A DNA stretch of 64,000 nt, from positions 62,001 to 126,000 of the forward strand of contig UQYF01000003.1 of assembly GCA_900545175.1 (NCBI GenBank), given 5' to 3'. Each line of letters begins with the position of its first letter. The stretch's first letter is position 1. Under the pieces are notes generated by a model. It saw nothing but the letters and a program-made list of their open reading frames with translations, ran no database searches and was not told the DNA's origin. The position numbers were made by a program, and so were the translations under genes. Source of the stretch: an uncultured Eubacteriales bacterium (GTDB taxonomy: Bacteria; Bacillota; Clostridia; Lachnospirales; Lachnospiraceae). Shown piece after piece: positions 34,186 to 42,097 of this stretch.

Positions 34186-34435
34186 TTGCAATATACCGGC
34201 AAATCTTCAGAAGGATATGATGGCGGACAGCATTGCTGCGTATGTGGCATCACTTCCTAAAGAAGATATTGTAGATGATGAAGAATACGAAAGACGGCTT
34301 AAGCTTTGCAGCGGCTGTGCTGACCTTGTAGGAGGGCTTACATGCAGTCATTGCGGATGCTTTGTACTTGCAAGAGCGAGAAAACGGCAGACGGATTGTC
34401 CTATGCCGGGCGGGAGCATATGGGTGAAACCATGA
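34169..34435 (+). CDS. Small Cys-rich protein (DUF6171-like)
   Basis: The 88-aa product has eight cysteines, CNCN at the start and then CSGCADLVGGLTCSHCGCFV, which could form a zinc ribbon. The conserved tail is KRQTDCPMPGGSIW. ATG 34169 lies inside the end of the MocR gene (17-bp overlap), with GGAGG at about 34156-34160, so translation is coupled. The function is unknown. The family name is from memory. Confidence 0.75.
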   Translation: MKKICNCNIPANLQKDMMADSIAAYVASLPKEDIVDDEEYERRLKLCSGCADLVGGLTCSHCGCFVLARARKRQTDCPMPGGSIWVKP

Positions 34436-34476
34436 ATATTTACAAAAATATGATAACTTTATGAAAGGAAATACTT

Positions 34477-35418
34477 ATGAGCATGGAAATATGTGAAAAA
34501 AACGGTGATTTGTATGTAAGTGGGATAGAAGATTTTCATCTGGCGCAGACATTAGAATGCGGCCAGTGTTTTCACTTTGAAAAAGTGGGTGAAAATGATT
34601 ATTTTTTATCTGCAAAGGGAAGATTTTTACATATAGAGCAGAAAGAAGATTATTCTGTGATATTTCACAACACAGACAGAAAAGCCTTTGATGAAATATG
34701 GACAGAATATTTTGACCTTGACAGGGATTATTCGGCGATTAAGAGAGCTATATGTAAAAAGGACGATAAATTAAAGCCTGCAATCCAGATGATGTGGGGC
34801 ATAAGAATATTAAATCAGAGCTTTTTTGAGACAATGATATCATTTATTATATCTCAGAACAAACAGATACCACATATTAAGAAGATTGTGTCTGATTTGT
34901 CAATCAGGTACGGCAGTCTGGCATGCGGTGCAGAGGAAGAGTTTGATAAGGATAAAAAAGATACAGAACTTTCCACTGCCGGAGTGAAAAATAAAGGCGT
35001 GTTTTATGATTTTCCGTCTGCCAAGGAACTCCTTGAAGCAGGTGAAGTTGGGCTTAAGGAATGCAAGACAGGCTTTCGGGCTCCTTATATAATGGATGCG
35101 TGCAGAAAATTTCAGGAAGGCGAGCTTGACGAGAAGATTTTAAGAAAGCTTGATTATAACGATGCGATGAATGAGCTTATGAAGGTTCATGGCATAGGCG
35201 AGAAGGTTGCCAACTGCATAGCTCTTTTTGGACTTTCAAAGAGAAATGCATTTCCTGTCGATGTGTGGATAAAGCGTATCATGGAAGAGATGTATATAGG
35301 GCATGAGGCTGACAAAAAGGAGATAGCAAAGCTTGCACAGGGTTTGTTTGGCGAGTATGGCGGCTATGCACAGCAGTATCTGTTTTATTACGGAAAAGAA
35401 ATGAAGATAGGAAAATAG
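34477..35418 (+). CDS. 8-oxoguanine DNA glycosylase/AP lyase (OGG1-like)
   Basis: Removes 8-oxoG opposite C in base-excision repair. The 313-aa length is near the OGG1 type and longer than AlkA. It has the N-terminal OGG_N-like segment (QTLECGQCFHFEK), the HhH-GPD motif VHGIGEKVANCIALFGL with the catalytic Lys (EKVA) and the catalytic Asp in AFPVDVWIKR. ATG 34477 has AAAGGA upstream. It is co-directional with and close to the small Cys-rich gene. Confidence 0.92.
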   Translation: MSMEICEKNGDLYVSGIEDFHLAQTLECGQCFHFEKVGENDYFLSAKGRFLHIEQKEDYSVIFHNTDRKAFDEIWTEYFDLDRDYSAIKRAICKKDDKLKPAIQMMWGIRILNQSFFETMISFIISQNKQIPHIKKIVSDLSIRYGSLACGAEEEFDKDKKDTELSTAGVKNKGVFYDFPSAKELLEAGEVGLKECKTGFRAPYIMDACRKFQEGELDEKILRKLDYNDAMNELMKVHGIGEKVANCIALFGLSKRNAFPVDVWIKRIMEEMYIGHEADKKEIAKLAQGLFGEYGGYAQQYLFYYGKEMKIGK

Positions 35419-35554
35419 CCGAGACGTTAAGCAGTGCAGACGGATATAATATGGTCTGGTTTCAGCCGGATTAAGTTGTATTAATCATAAACGTACTGCA
35501 GCAGTCAGGGATACTTAACTGTTTGAAAAAAATATAAAAAATGTATAAAATGGG

Positions 35555-35608
35555 TTGCATTCTCAAATTCATCTGCTATAATTAGCACTGTGATGATGTG
35601 AGTGATAA
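35555..35608 (+). promoter_or_regulatory. groESL promoter with degenerate CIRCE operator
   Basis: TTGCAT (35555-35560), a 16-bp spacer and TATAAT (35577-35582). The operator TTAGCACTG-N9-GAGTGATAA (35582-35608) differs from the CIRCE consensus at one base in each arm and overlaps the end of the -10 box and the start site. The remaining leader (35609-35694) contains a CTACTTGAAGTAG hairpin and nothing else recognised. The 35419-35554 stretch holds no clear feature. Confidence 0.85.
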
Positions 35609-35694
35609 TTCTACTTGAAGTAGAACAGATGTATGGCAATTTCAGCCATCATATCATATAGCTTTTACCGCGAAGCGGTGGAATGGAGGATATC

Positions 35695-35979
35695 ATGAAA
35701 TTAGTACCATTAGGAGACAGAGTAGTATTAAAGCAGTTAGTAGCAGAGGAGACAACTAAGTCAGGTATCGTTTTACCTGGTCAGGCTAAGGAAAAACCAC
35801 AGCAGGCTGAAGTTGTTGCAGTAGGTCCGGGCGGAGTAGTTGACGGCAAGGAAGTTACAATGCAGGTTAAGGTTGGCGATAAAGTTATCTTTTCAAAGTA
35901 TTCAGGCACAGAAGTTAAGCTTGAAGACACAGAATATATTGTTGTTAAGCAGAGCGATATACTTGCTATAGTGGAATAA
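35695..35979 (+). CDS. groES: Co-chaperonin GroES
   Basis: Forms the heptameric lid of the GroEL chamber. ATG 35695 (MKLVPLGDRVVLKQL) has GGAGG at 35686-35690; the ATG 35683 alternative overlaps that ribosome site. The 94-aa length is normal, with the mobile-loop region EETTKSGIVLPGQAKEK and YSGTEVKLEDTEYIVV. First gene of groESL under the degenerate CIRCE. Confidence 0.98.
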   Translation: MKLVPLGDRVVLKQLVAEETTKSGIVLPGQAKEKPQQAEVVAVGPGGVVDGKEVTMQVKVGDKVIFSKYSGTEVKLEDTEYIVVKQSDILAIVE

Positions 35980-36122
35980 TATTATATTCTGTTAGTTTGG
36001 CAGATGCCGGTGAGTATCCATTAGGCAGTACATTTTAAAATAAGTATAATATATTAAATTTATAATTGGGATTTATGTCATCATATGTATATATATGGCA
36101 TAAACGATATGGAGGTTTAATT

Positions 36123-37745
36123 ATGGCAAAGGAAATTAAGTATGGCGCTGAAGCCAGAGCAGCATTAGGAGCTGGTGTTAATAAGTTAGCAGATACAGTA
36201 AGAGTGACACTTGGACCAAAGGGACGTAATGTAGTTCTTGACAAGTCATACGGCGCACCACTCATTACTAACGATGGTGTTACAATCGCTAAGGAGATAG
36301 AGCTTGAGGATGCATTTGAGAACATGGGTGCACAGCTTGTCAAGGAAGTAGCAACAAAGACAAATGACGTAGCAGGTGATGGTACAACAACAGCTACAGT
36401 TCTTGCACAGGCTATGATTAATGAAGGTATGAAGAATCTTGCAGCAGGCGCTAACCCAATCATTCTCAGAAAGGGTATGAAGAAGGCTACAGATAAGGCT
36501 GTTGATGCTATCGCCGCAATGAGTTCTAAGATTACAGGTTATAAGCAGATTGCAAAGGTTGCTGCTATTTCAGCAGGCGATGAGGGCGTTGGACAGCTCG
36601 TTGCAGATGCTATGGAGAAGGTTACTAACGATGGCGTCATCACAATCGAAGAGTCTAAGACGATGAAGACAGAGCTTGACCTTGTAGAAGGTATGCAGTT
36701 CGACAGAGGCTATGTATCAGCATATATGGCAACAGATATGGATAAGATGGAGGCAGTTCTTGATAACCCATACATTCTTATCACAGACAAGAAGATTTCC
36801 AATATTCAGGAGATTCTTCCAATTCTTGAGCAGATTGTAAAGACAGGTGCTAAGCTTCTTATCATCGCTGAGGATATTGAGGGCGAGGCTCTTACAACAC
36901 TTATCGTCAATAAGCTTCGTGGTACATTCTCGGTAGTAGGTGTCAAGGCTCCCGGCTACGGTGACAGAAGGAAAGAGATGCTTAAGGATATCGCAATCCT
37001 CACAGGCGGTCAGGTTATCTCTGAGGAGCTTGGTCTTGAGCTTAAGGATACAACGATTGATATGCTTGGCCGTGCTAAGTCTGTCAAGGTTCAGAAGGAG
37101 AATACAATCATTGTTGACGGCTGTGGCAGCAAGGATGATATCACAGCAAGAGTTAACCAGATTAAGAAGCAGATTGAGGAGACAACATCTGATTTCGATA
37201 GAGAGAAGCTTCAGGAGAGACTTGCTAAGCTCGCAGGCGGTGTTGCAGTTATCCGTGTAGGTGCTGCTACAGAGACAGAGATGAAGGAAGCTAAGCTTCG
37301 TCTTGAGGATGCTCTTGCAGCTACTAAGGCAGCAGTTGAGGAAGGTATCATTCAGGGTGGTGGCTCTGCATATATCCACGCATCCAAGGAAGTTGCTAAG
37401 CTTGCAGCAGAGCTTGAAGGCGATGAGAAGACAGGTGCTAAGATTATCCTTAAGGCACTTGAGGCTCCACTCTTCCATATCGCAGCAAACGCAGGTCTTG
37501 AAGGCTCAGTTATCATCAACAAGGTACGTGAGTCTGAGGTTGGCGTAGGTTTCGATGCACTCAACGAAGAGTATGTTAACATGGTTGAGGCCGGTATCCT
37601 TGACCCGGCTAAGGTTACAAGAAGTGCACTTCAGAACGCAACAAGTGTAGCTTCAACATTCCTTACAACTGAGTCAGCAGTTGCAAGCATCAAGGAAGAC
37701 ACTCCTGCAATGCCAGCCGGCGCAGGCATGGGCGGAATGATGTAA
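36123..37745 (+). CDS. groEL: Chaperonin GroEL (Hsp60)
   Basis: ATP-driven folding chamber. The true start is ATG 36123 (MAKEIKYGAEARAALGAGVN) with GGAGG at 36111-36115; an upstream ATG at 36066 is rejected. The 540-aa product has the ATP motif VAGDGTTTATVLAQAM, the apical domain and a Gly/Met C-terminus (AGAGMGGMM). It lies 143 bp after groES and is followed by a 24-bp-stem hairpin. Confidence 0.99.
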   Translation: MAKEIKYGAEARAALGAGVNKLADTVRVTLGPKGRNVVLDKSYGAPLITNDGVTIAKEIELEDAFENMGAQLVKEVATKTNDVAGDGTTTATVLAQAMINEGMKNLAAGANPIILRKGMKKATDKAVDAIAAMSSKITGYKQIAKVAAISAGDEGVGQLVADAMEKVTNDGVITIEESKTMKTELDLVEGMQFDRGYVSAYMATDMDKMEAVLDNPYILITDKKISNIQEILPILEQIVKTGAKLLIIAEDIEGEALTTLIVNKLRGTFSVVGVKAPGYGDRRKEMLKDIAILTGGQVISEELGLELKDTTIDMLGRAKSVKVQKENTIIVDGCGSKDDITARVNQIKKQIEETTSDFDREKLQERLAKLAGGVAVIRVGAATETEMKEAKLRLEDALAATKAAVEEGIIQGGGSAYIHASKEVAKLAAELEGDEKTGAKIILKALEAPLFHIAANAGLEGSVIINKVRESEVGVGFDALNEEYVNMVEAGILDPAKVTRSALQNATSVASTFLTTESAVASIKEDTPAMPAGAGMGGMM

Positions 37746-37766
37746 GCGTTAGCTACAAGCCGTGGC

Positions 37767-37831
37767 AAAATAGAAAAAAGGAACATGCGGTGCAAATTTA
37801 TTTGAGACCGCATGTTCCTTTTTTCTATTTT
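37767..37831. terminator. groESL terminator with perfect 24-bp stem
   Basis: Arms 37767-37790 and 37808-37831 are fully complementary, with the core GGAACATGCGG, a 17-nt loop and T/A-rich outer ends, so it can act on both strands. Confidence 0.85.
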
Positions 37832-38010
37832 ATCCGGCGCCAGCCGGATATCGAATGTGCCGAAAGGCACATGAGATAAGCCACGGCGTGAGTGTGGAGG
37901 ATAGGCTCCAGGTGCAAATTTATTTGAGACCGCATGTTCCTTTTTTCTATTTTATCCGGCACCAGCCGGATATCGAATGTGCCGAAAGGCACATGAGATA
38001 AGCCACGGCG
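37789..38010. repeat. 122-bp-period tandem duplication behind groEL
   Basis: About 100 nt from 37789 recur from 37911 with a single substitution seen (GGCGCC versus GGCACC). The copies are separated by 22 nt. Each contains the terminator's right arm, CCGG-CAGCCGG and GTGCCGAAAGGCAC hairpins and ends AAGCCACGGC, which can pair with GCCGTGGC at 37759-37766. The left terminator arm is not duplicated. Confidence 0.85.
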
Positions 38011-38109
38011 GATGTGGAGAAAGCACAAGATGTAAATATATTTTGACCATAGAGAATAAAGTTGTATAATTGAATTTATAAATGGTATTTGTATTTGGAG
38101 GGTGTAGAC

Positions 38110-38205
38110 ATGAAAGTGATGCTGACAAGTTCTATTGGAGGGCAGGCAAAGGTGGATGGAATCGATTACGTTGGAGAAATTTTGAAGGAGGAAAATACAT
38201 TATGA
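38110..38205 (+). CDS. 31-residue ORF, possible peptidase-E-like remnant
   Basis: ATG 38110 has TTGGAGGG at 38095-38102. The peptide begins MKVMLTSSIGGQAKVDG and ends EENTL. Its stop overlaps the next gene's ATG (ATGA), which gives classic coupling. The opening looks like the start of S51 peptidase/glutamine-amidotransferase-like proteins as I remember them, so it may be a leftover N-terminus now used as a leader. This is weak evidence. Confidence 0.35.
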   Translation: MKVMLTSSIGGQAKVDGIDYVGEILKEENTL

Positions 38206-38687
38206 ATATAAAAAATGCAACAATGGAAGATATTGCTGCGGTTGCCGCAGTTGAGGCAGAATGTTTTCCGCCTGCGGAAGCGGCAACAGAAGAGGAATTT
38301 GTTGAAAGGATAAAATACTACGGAAAGCATTTTTGGCTTATGTATGAAGGTGAAAAGTTGATTGCATTTGTGGATGGATTTGTGACGGATGAACCTGATT
38401 TATCGGACGAAATGTATGAAAATGCGGCTATGCACAATGAAAACGGTGCGTGGCAGATGATTTTTGGTGTCAATACACTCCCGGATTATCGCAGACACGG
38501 ATATGCTGGGGAACTGATATGTCGTGCCATTGACGATGCGAGGACGCAGAAACGCAAGGGGCTTGTGTTGACTTGCAAGGAAAAACTTATTCACTATTAC
38601 GCAAAATTTGGTTTTGTCGATGAGGGCGTGTCAGATAAATCCACGCATGGAAATGTACAGTGGCACCAGATGCGGTTGACTTTTTGA
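38202..38687 (+). CDS. GNAT family N-acetyltransferase
   Basis: ATG 38202 has AAGGAGG at 38185-38191. The 161-aa product shows a GNAT fold with the acetyl-CoA-binding motif A (NTLPDYRRHGYAGELICRAI) and a late HYYAKFGFVDEG segment. The substrate is unknown. Translation appears coupled to the short ORF before it. Confidence 0.9.
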   Translation: MNIKNATMEDIAAVAAVEAECFPPAEAATEEEFVERIKYYGKHFWLMYEGEKLIAFVDGFVTDEPDLSDEMYENAAMHNENGAWQMIFGVNTLPDYRRHGYAGELICRAIDDARTQKRKGLVLTCKEKLIHYYAKFGFVDEGVSDKSTHGNVQWHQMRLTF

Positions 38688-38718
38688 ACAAATGATGTTT
38701 TTGGGAAAGGTACACAGA

Positions 38719-39669
38719 ATGAAAAAAATATTGAGAAAATCTCTAAAAGTAATATCGATAATCTTTGAGGTAATCGTATTATTTGTGACAATATCTTTTG
38801 TTCGCCATAAAGTGTGCAGCTCAAAGGAAAAGGATTTACTGAATCCTTTGGGCGAACTGGTGGAAGTCAACGGTCACAACATGAGTGTATATACGGATGG
38901 TAACGGTGACAAAACTCTTGTGTTTATGTCGGGAAGCGGAACCTGCTCGCCGATATTGGATTTTAAGTCTCTTTATTCGTTGTTGAGCGATGAATATAAA
39001 ATTGCGGTGGTGGAAAAATTCGGCTACGGTTTCAGTGATGTTGTGGATGAGGACAGGGATATTGATACAATATTGAGCGAAACCAGAATGGCGCTTGATA
39101 AGGCAGGAATGGAGCCTCCTTATGTGCTTTGTCCACATTCGATGTCCGGGTTAGAAGCCTTATACTGGGCAAAAAAATATCCGGAAGAAGTTGAGGCTAT
39201 CATCGGTTTGGATATGGCAGTGCCGGATTATTATGATGAAATGAACATCAATATTCCTATAATGAGATTAGGACAGTATTGCGCCGGATTGGGAATCACA
39301 AGATGGATACCAAGTCTTGCAAAAAGCGATGCCATCAAATCAGGAACGCTTTCTGAAAAGGAAAAAGAAATTTACAGGGCTATATTTTACCAAAAAACTG
39401 CAACTGTAACTATGATTGATGAAGCGAAAGAAGTAAAAAGGAATGCAGGTGTTGTAAAAGAAAACGGAATCCCGCAAGTGCCGATGTTATTGTTTATCTC
39501 TGACGGTTCCGGCGGAACAGGTTTCACGAAAGAAAAGTGGAGAAGTATTCCTAAAGAATATATTTCAAATTGTGACAACGCAAGATATATTGAATTGGAC
39601 TGTCCTCATTATGTTCACGACTACGAATATCAAAGAATAAGTGAAGAAATCAGAAACTTCATCCGGTGA
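38719..39669 (+). CDS. Membrane-anchored alpha/beta hydrolase
   Basis: ATG 38719 is chosen (GGGAAAGG at 38703-38710); ATG 38692 would add nine residues. The 316-aa product has one N-terminal membrane segment (VISIIFEVIVLFVTISFV) and an alpha/beta hydrolase domain. The nucleophile is Ser in PHSMSGLEA, the oxyanion region is FMSGSGT and the catalytic His is in DCPHYVHDYE. The substrate is unknown. It is followed by the remnant of another hydrolase, so this may be a decayed tandem cluster. Confidence 0.85.
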   Translation: MKKILRKSLKVISIIFEVIVLFVTISFVRHKVCSSKEKDLLNPLGELVEVNGHNMSVYTDGNGDKTLVFMSGSGTCSPILDFKSLYSLLSDEYKIAVVEKFGYGFSDVVDEDRDIDTILSETRMALDKAGMEPPYVLCPHSMSGLEALYWAKKYPEEVEAIIGLDMAVPDYYDEMNINIPIMRLGQYCAGLGITRWIPSLAKSDAIKSGTLSEKEKEIYRAIFYQKTATVTMIDEAKEVKRNAGVVKENGIPQVPMLLFISDGSGGTGFTKEKWRSIPKEYISNCDNARYIELDCPHYVHDYEYQRISEEIRNFIR

Positions 39670-39756
39670 ATGTTTTGACGGGTGTTATTGCAGTGGTGAA
39701 CTCCGAAACAGTATATTAATATTGAAATTTATGTACATAAAATAAGGGGAACATAA

Positions 39757-40145
39757 TATGAAAAAATTTATGAGAAGTTAAAACCAACCCTTATCAAAGC
39801 GGGAATGGGGCATATCAGGAATGAAAGTGAAGAGCAGATTGCATATGCAAGGGATATGTTTGAGACAATTTTTAAAGACTATACGAAGGAAAAGGACGTA
39901 CATATCTCCGGACTGCTGGCTGATTTGATGAACCAGACACCTGTCACCGAGGCAGATTTTAGGGAATTGAAAGGAAAAATACTGCTTATACTTCCCGACC
40001 GGGATTTTTTTCAGGAAAGATGCAGGAGGATCTTATACGGCTGATGCACAATCCGGAGATTAAATGTGTATCAGGCGGGCATTTGTCAACGGTTCTCGAA
40101 ACGGATGATTATGTGCAGGCAATACGCGTTTTTTTAAAGAAATAA
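39757..40145 (+). pseudogene. Alpha/beta hydrolase C-terminal remnant
   Basis: From 39757 the frame reads YEKIYEKLKPTLIKAGMGHI, then GKILLILPDRDFF, with no usable start; a TAA precedes it. At the T run 40005-40011 one base is missing; the next frame continues SGKMQEDLIRLMHNP to VRVFLKK-like residues, stopping at 40143. The C-terminal His (SGGHLSTV) is kept but the nucleophile half is absent. The remaining 40146-40445 (300 bp) shows no gene or recognised motif. Confidence 0.7.
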
Positions 40146-40445
40146 TTTTAAAATGAAATACTGTAAACAGAGAGAAAACCTATTGCCGTCAGGGATGCGA
40201 AATATTGATTTTATATGGCAAAGAAACGAAAGAGTACGGTGGATATCATTGACCTAAAAAAATATTGTCTATTATAGTGACAATGTGATAAGATTGAATG
40301 AATAAGATTTTATATATTATGTAAGATTATCAATGGTTAAATAGCGTTTTGGAAAGCTATTTATATGAAATTTTAGTGATGAAGAGCAGGTTGACGTATA
40401 GATATGTATTTAAAGCAGCCTTGATTTGAGGAGGAACAGAGAAAA

Positions 40446-41111
40446 ATGTCAATAAATCAGCACAATAAAGCAGTAATATTTGACATGGATGGAGTTGTAT
40501 TTGATTCAGAGCGGGCTGTGTACAAGGGCTGGAAGGAGCTGGCTGAAAAGTATGGCTTTGAGAATCTTGACATTCCTTATATGAGATGTATAGGGGTCAA
40601 TGCAGCAAGCTCCAAGCAGATTTTTCTTGATTATTACGGAGAGGATTTTCCTTATGACAGATATAAGGATGAGCAGTCGAAAAATTATCACGAAAAGTAT
40701 GACGGTGGAAGGCTTCCGCTCAAAAAAGGTGTGAGAAAGCTTTTGCAAAGGTTTAAAAATAACAATTATAAGACGGCGATAGCATCATCAACCAGAACCG
40801 CATTGGTTGTAAGGCAGATACAGGATGCAGGCTTAGCAGAATATTTTGATGTAATAGTAGGCGGTGACATGGTGTTAAGAAGTAAGCCGGAGCCGGATAT
40901 ATTTTTGCTGGCATGTGATGAGTTAAAATGTACTCCAAGTGAAGCATATGTCATAGAAGATTCATATAATGGTATAAGAGCGGCATACGCTGCTAAAATG
41001 CATCCTATTATGGTTCCGGATATGCTTATGCCGGATGATGAGATGAGAAGAAAGGCGGATGCAGTGTTGGAGGATTTACTTGCTGTGTCGGAGTATATAG
41101 GTATAAAATGA
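40446..41111 (+). CDS. HAD-superfamily phosphatase/phosphomutase (beta-PGM-like)
   Basis: The 221-aa product has HAD motif I FDMDGVVFDS, motif II ASSTR, motif III Lys in RSKPEPDIF and motif IV VIEDSYNGIRAA. A helical cap between motifs I and II makes it subfamily I, close to beta-phosphoglucomutase and sugar-phosphate phosphatases. The choice between mutase and phosphatase is open. ATG 40446 has GAGGAGG upstream. Single gene. Confidence 0.9.
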   Translation: MSINQHNKAVIFDMDGVVFDSERAVYKGWKELAEKYGFENLDIPYMRCIGVNAASSKQIFLDYYGEDFPYDRYKDEQSKNYHEKYDGGRLPLKKGVRKLLQRFKNNNYKTAIASSTRTALVVRQIQDAGLAEYFDVIVGGDMVLRSKPEPDIFLLACDELKCTPSEAYVIEDSYNGIRAAYAAKMHPIMVPDMLMPDDEMRRKADAVLEDLLAVSEYIGIK

Positions 41112-41205
41112 CAGTTTAGAGGAAATACGTTACTTAGATTTCAGCTTGACAGAAAATTATATCCTACAACCTTAAGTTAGGTTCGCAAATAAGGAGTCAT
41201 AAGAT

Positions 41206-42012
41206 ATGAAAATTAATTCTTTACATGGGTATAAGGATTTTGTACAACGCCATAATATTCCACTCGATAAGATAAGATTTGCCCTTGGTGAGGATAAAGG
41301 GCATGAGCCGAGGTGGTTCTATATATATCAGGATAGATTTACAGGTGAGTGGGTTGTTGCCAAAAATAAGAGCGATGGAAGTACAGCAGAGCGCTACAGG
41401 GGGCATGACGAGGCGAAGGCATGTCAGATACTCTTTGACAAGATGGAGGAGGAATTTAACAATAGAAAGCATGAGGCCGGCAGTGAATATCCTGCATCAG
41501 CCGGCAGTGTCAAAAAAAATAGAAGAAAAAAGAATATGTTTATACTGCTGCTTCAACAGGCTCTGTATTATATTGTTGGCGCTGGGATAATATGTCTTGT
41601 ATATTATGTATTTTTTTATGAAAAACCCCAAAAAAGACCGGGACAGGGCTATTATGTGTTCCGGAATACATATGACGATGGTTCACAGTGGGATGATTTA
41701 TACTATTATCTTGACAATCATTGGTATTATTACGATTATGAGTACGATGACTGGTATGCTGACAGTGACTTTGACTATTCGTATGATTATGTAGATGATT
41801 ACTATGTAGGTAATTATTATTCATCGCTTGACGGATATTACGATGGAGAGGCATGGGATTTTGATGATACATCGTATTATAAGAGCTATGTTGAGTCAAA
41901 GAATAATAGTGATAGCAATAATAATTATTATGATGACGATGATGACAGCTGGGATAATTATGATTGGGATGACTGGGACAGCAATGATTCGGATTGGGAT
42001 AGTGACTGGTAA
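41206..42012 (+). CDS. Membrane protein with Asp/Tyr/Trp-rich tail
   Basis: The 268-aa product has a soluble N-terminal part of about 100 aa (DKIRFALGEDKGHEPRWFYI, then FTGEWVVAKNKSDG). A basic stretch (KKNRRKKN) and one membrane helix (about 105-130) follow. The C-terminal 120 residues are dominated by Asp, Tyr, Trp, Ser and Asn, ending in DW/DS repeats. By the positive-inside rule the basic stretch keeps the N-terminus in the cytoplasm and exposes the acidic tail. No function is recognised. ATG 41206 has AAGGAG upstream. Confidence 0.75.
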   Translation: MKINSLHGYKDFVQRHNIPLDKIRFALGEDKGHEPRWFYIYQDRFTGEWVVAKNKSDGSTAERYRGHDEAKACQILFDKMEEEFNNRKHEAGSEYPASAGSVKKNRRKKNMFILLLQQALYYIVGAGIICLVYYVFFYEKPQKRPGQGYYVFRNTYDDGSQWDDLYYYLDNHWYYYDYEYDDWYADSDFDYSYDYVDDYYVGNYYSSLDGYYDGEAWDFDDTSYYKSYVESKNNSDSNNNYYDDDDDSWDNYDWDDWDSNDSDWDSDW

Positions 42013-42052
42013 TTATTATGACAGTTAAAAGGTAATAAGCTTTCTGATATAA

Positions 42053-42096
42053 ACCCTCTTTACCAGACAGACCGGTAAGGAGGGTATTTTTATATA
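42053..42096. terminator. Bidirectional terminator between convergent genes
   Basis: ACCCTCTTTACC (42053-42064) pairs with GGTAAGGAGGGT (42074-42085), followed by T's on the plus strand. Confidence 0.75.
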
Positions 42097-42097
42097 A

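Noticed and set aside
36717..37478. 253-aa minus-strand ORF opposite groEL
   Set aside because: Shadow of groEL's codon bias; Leu/Cys-rich nonsense composition and no ribosome site.
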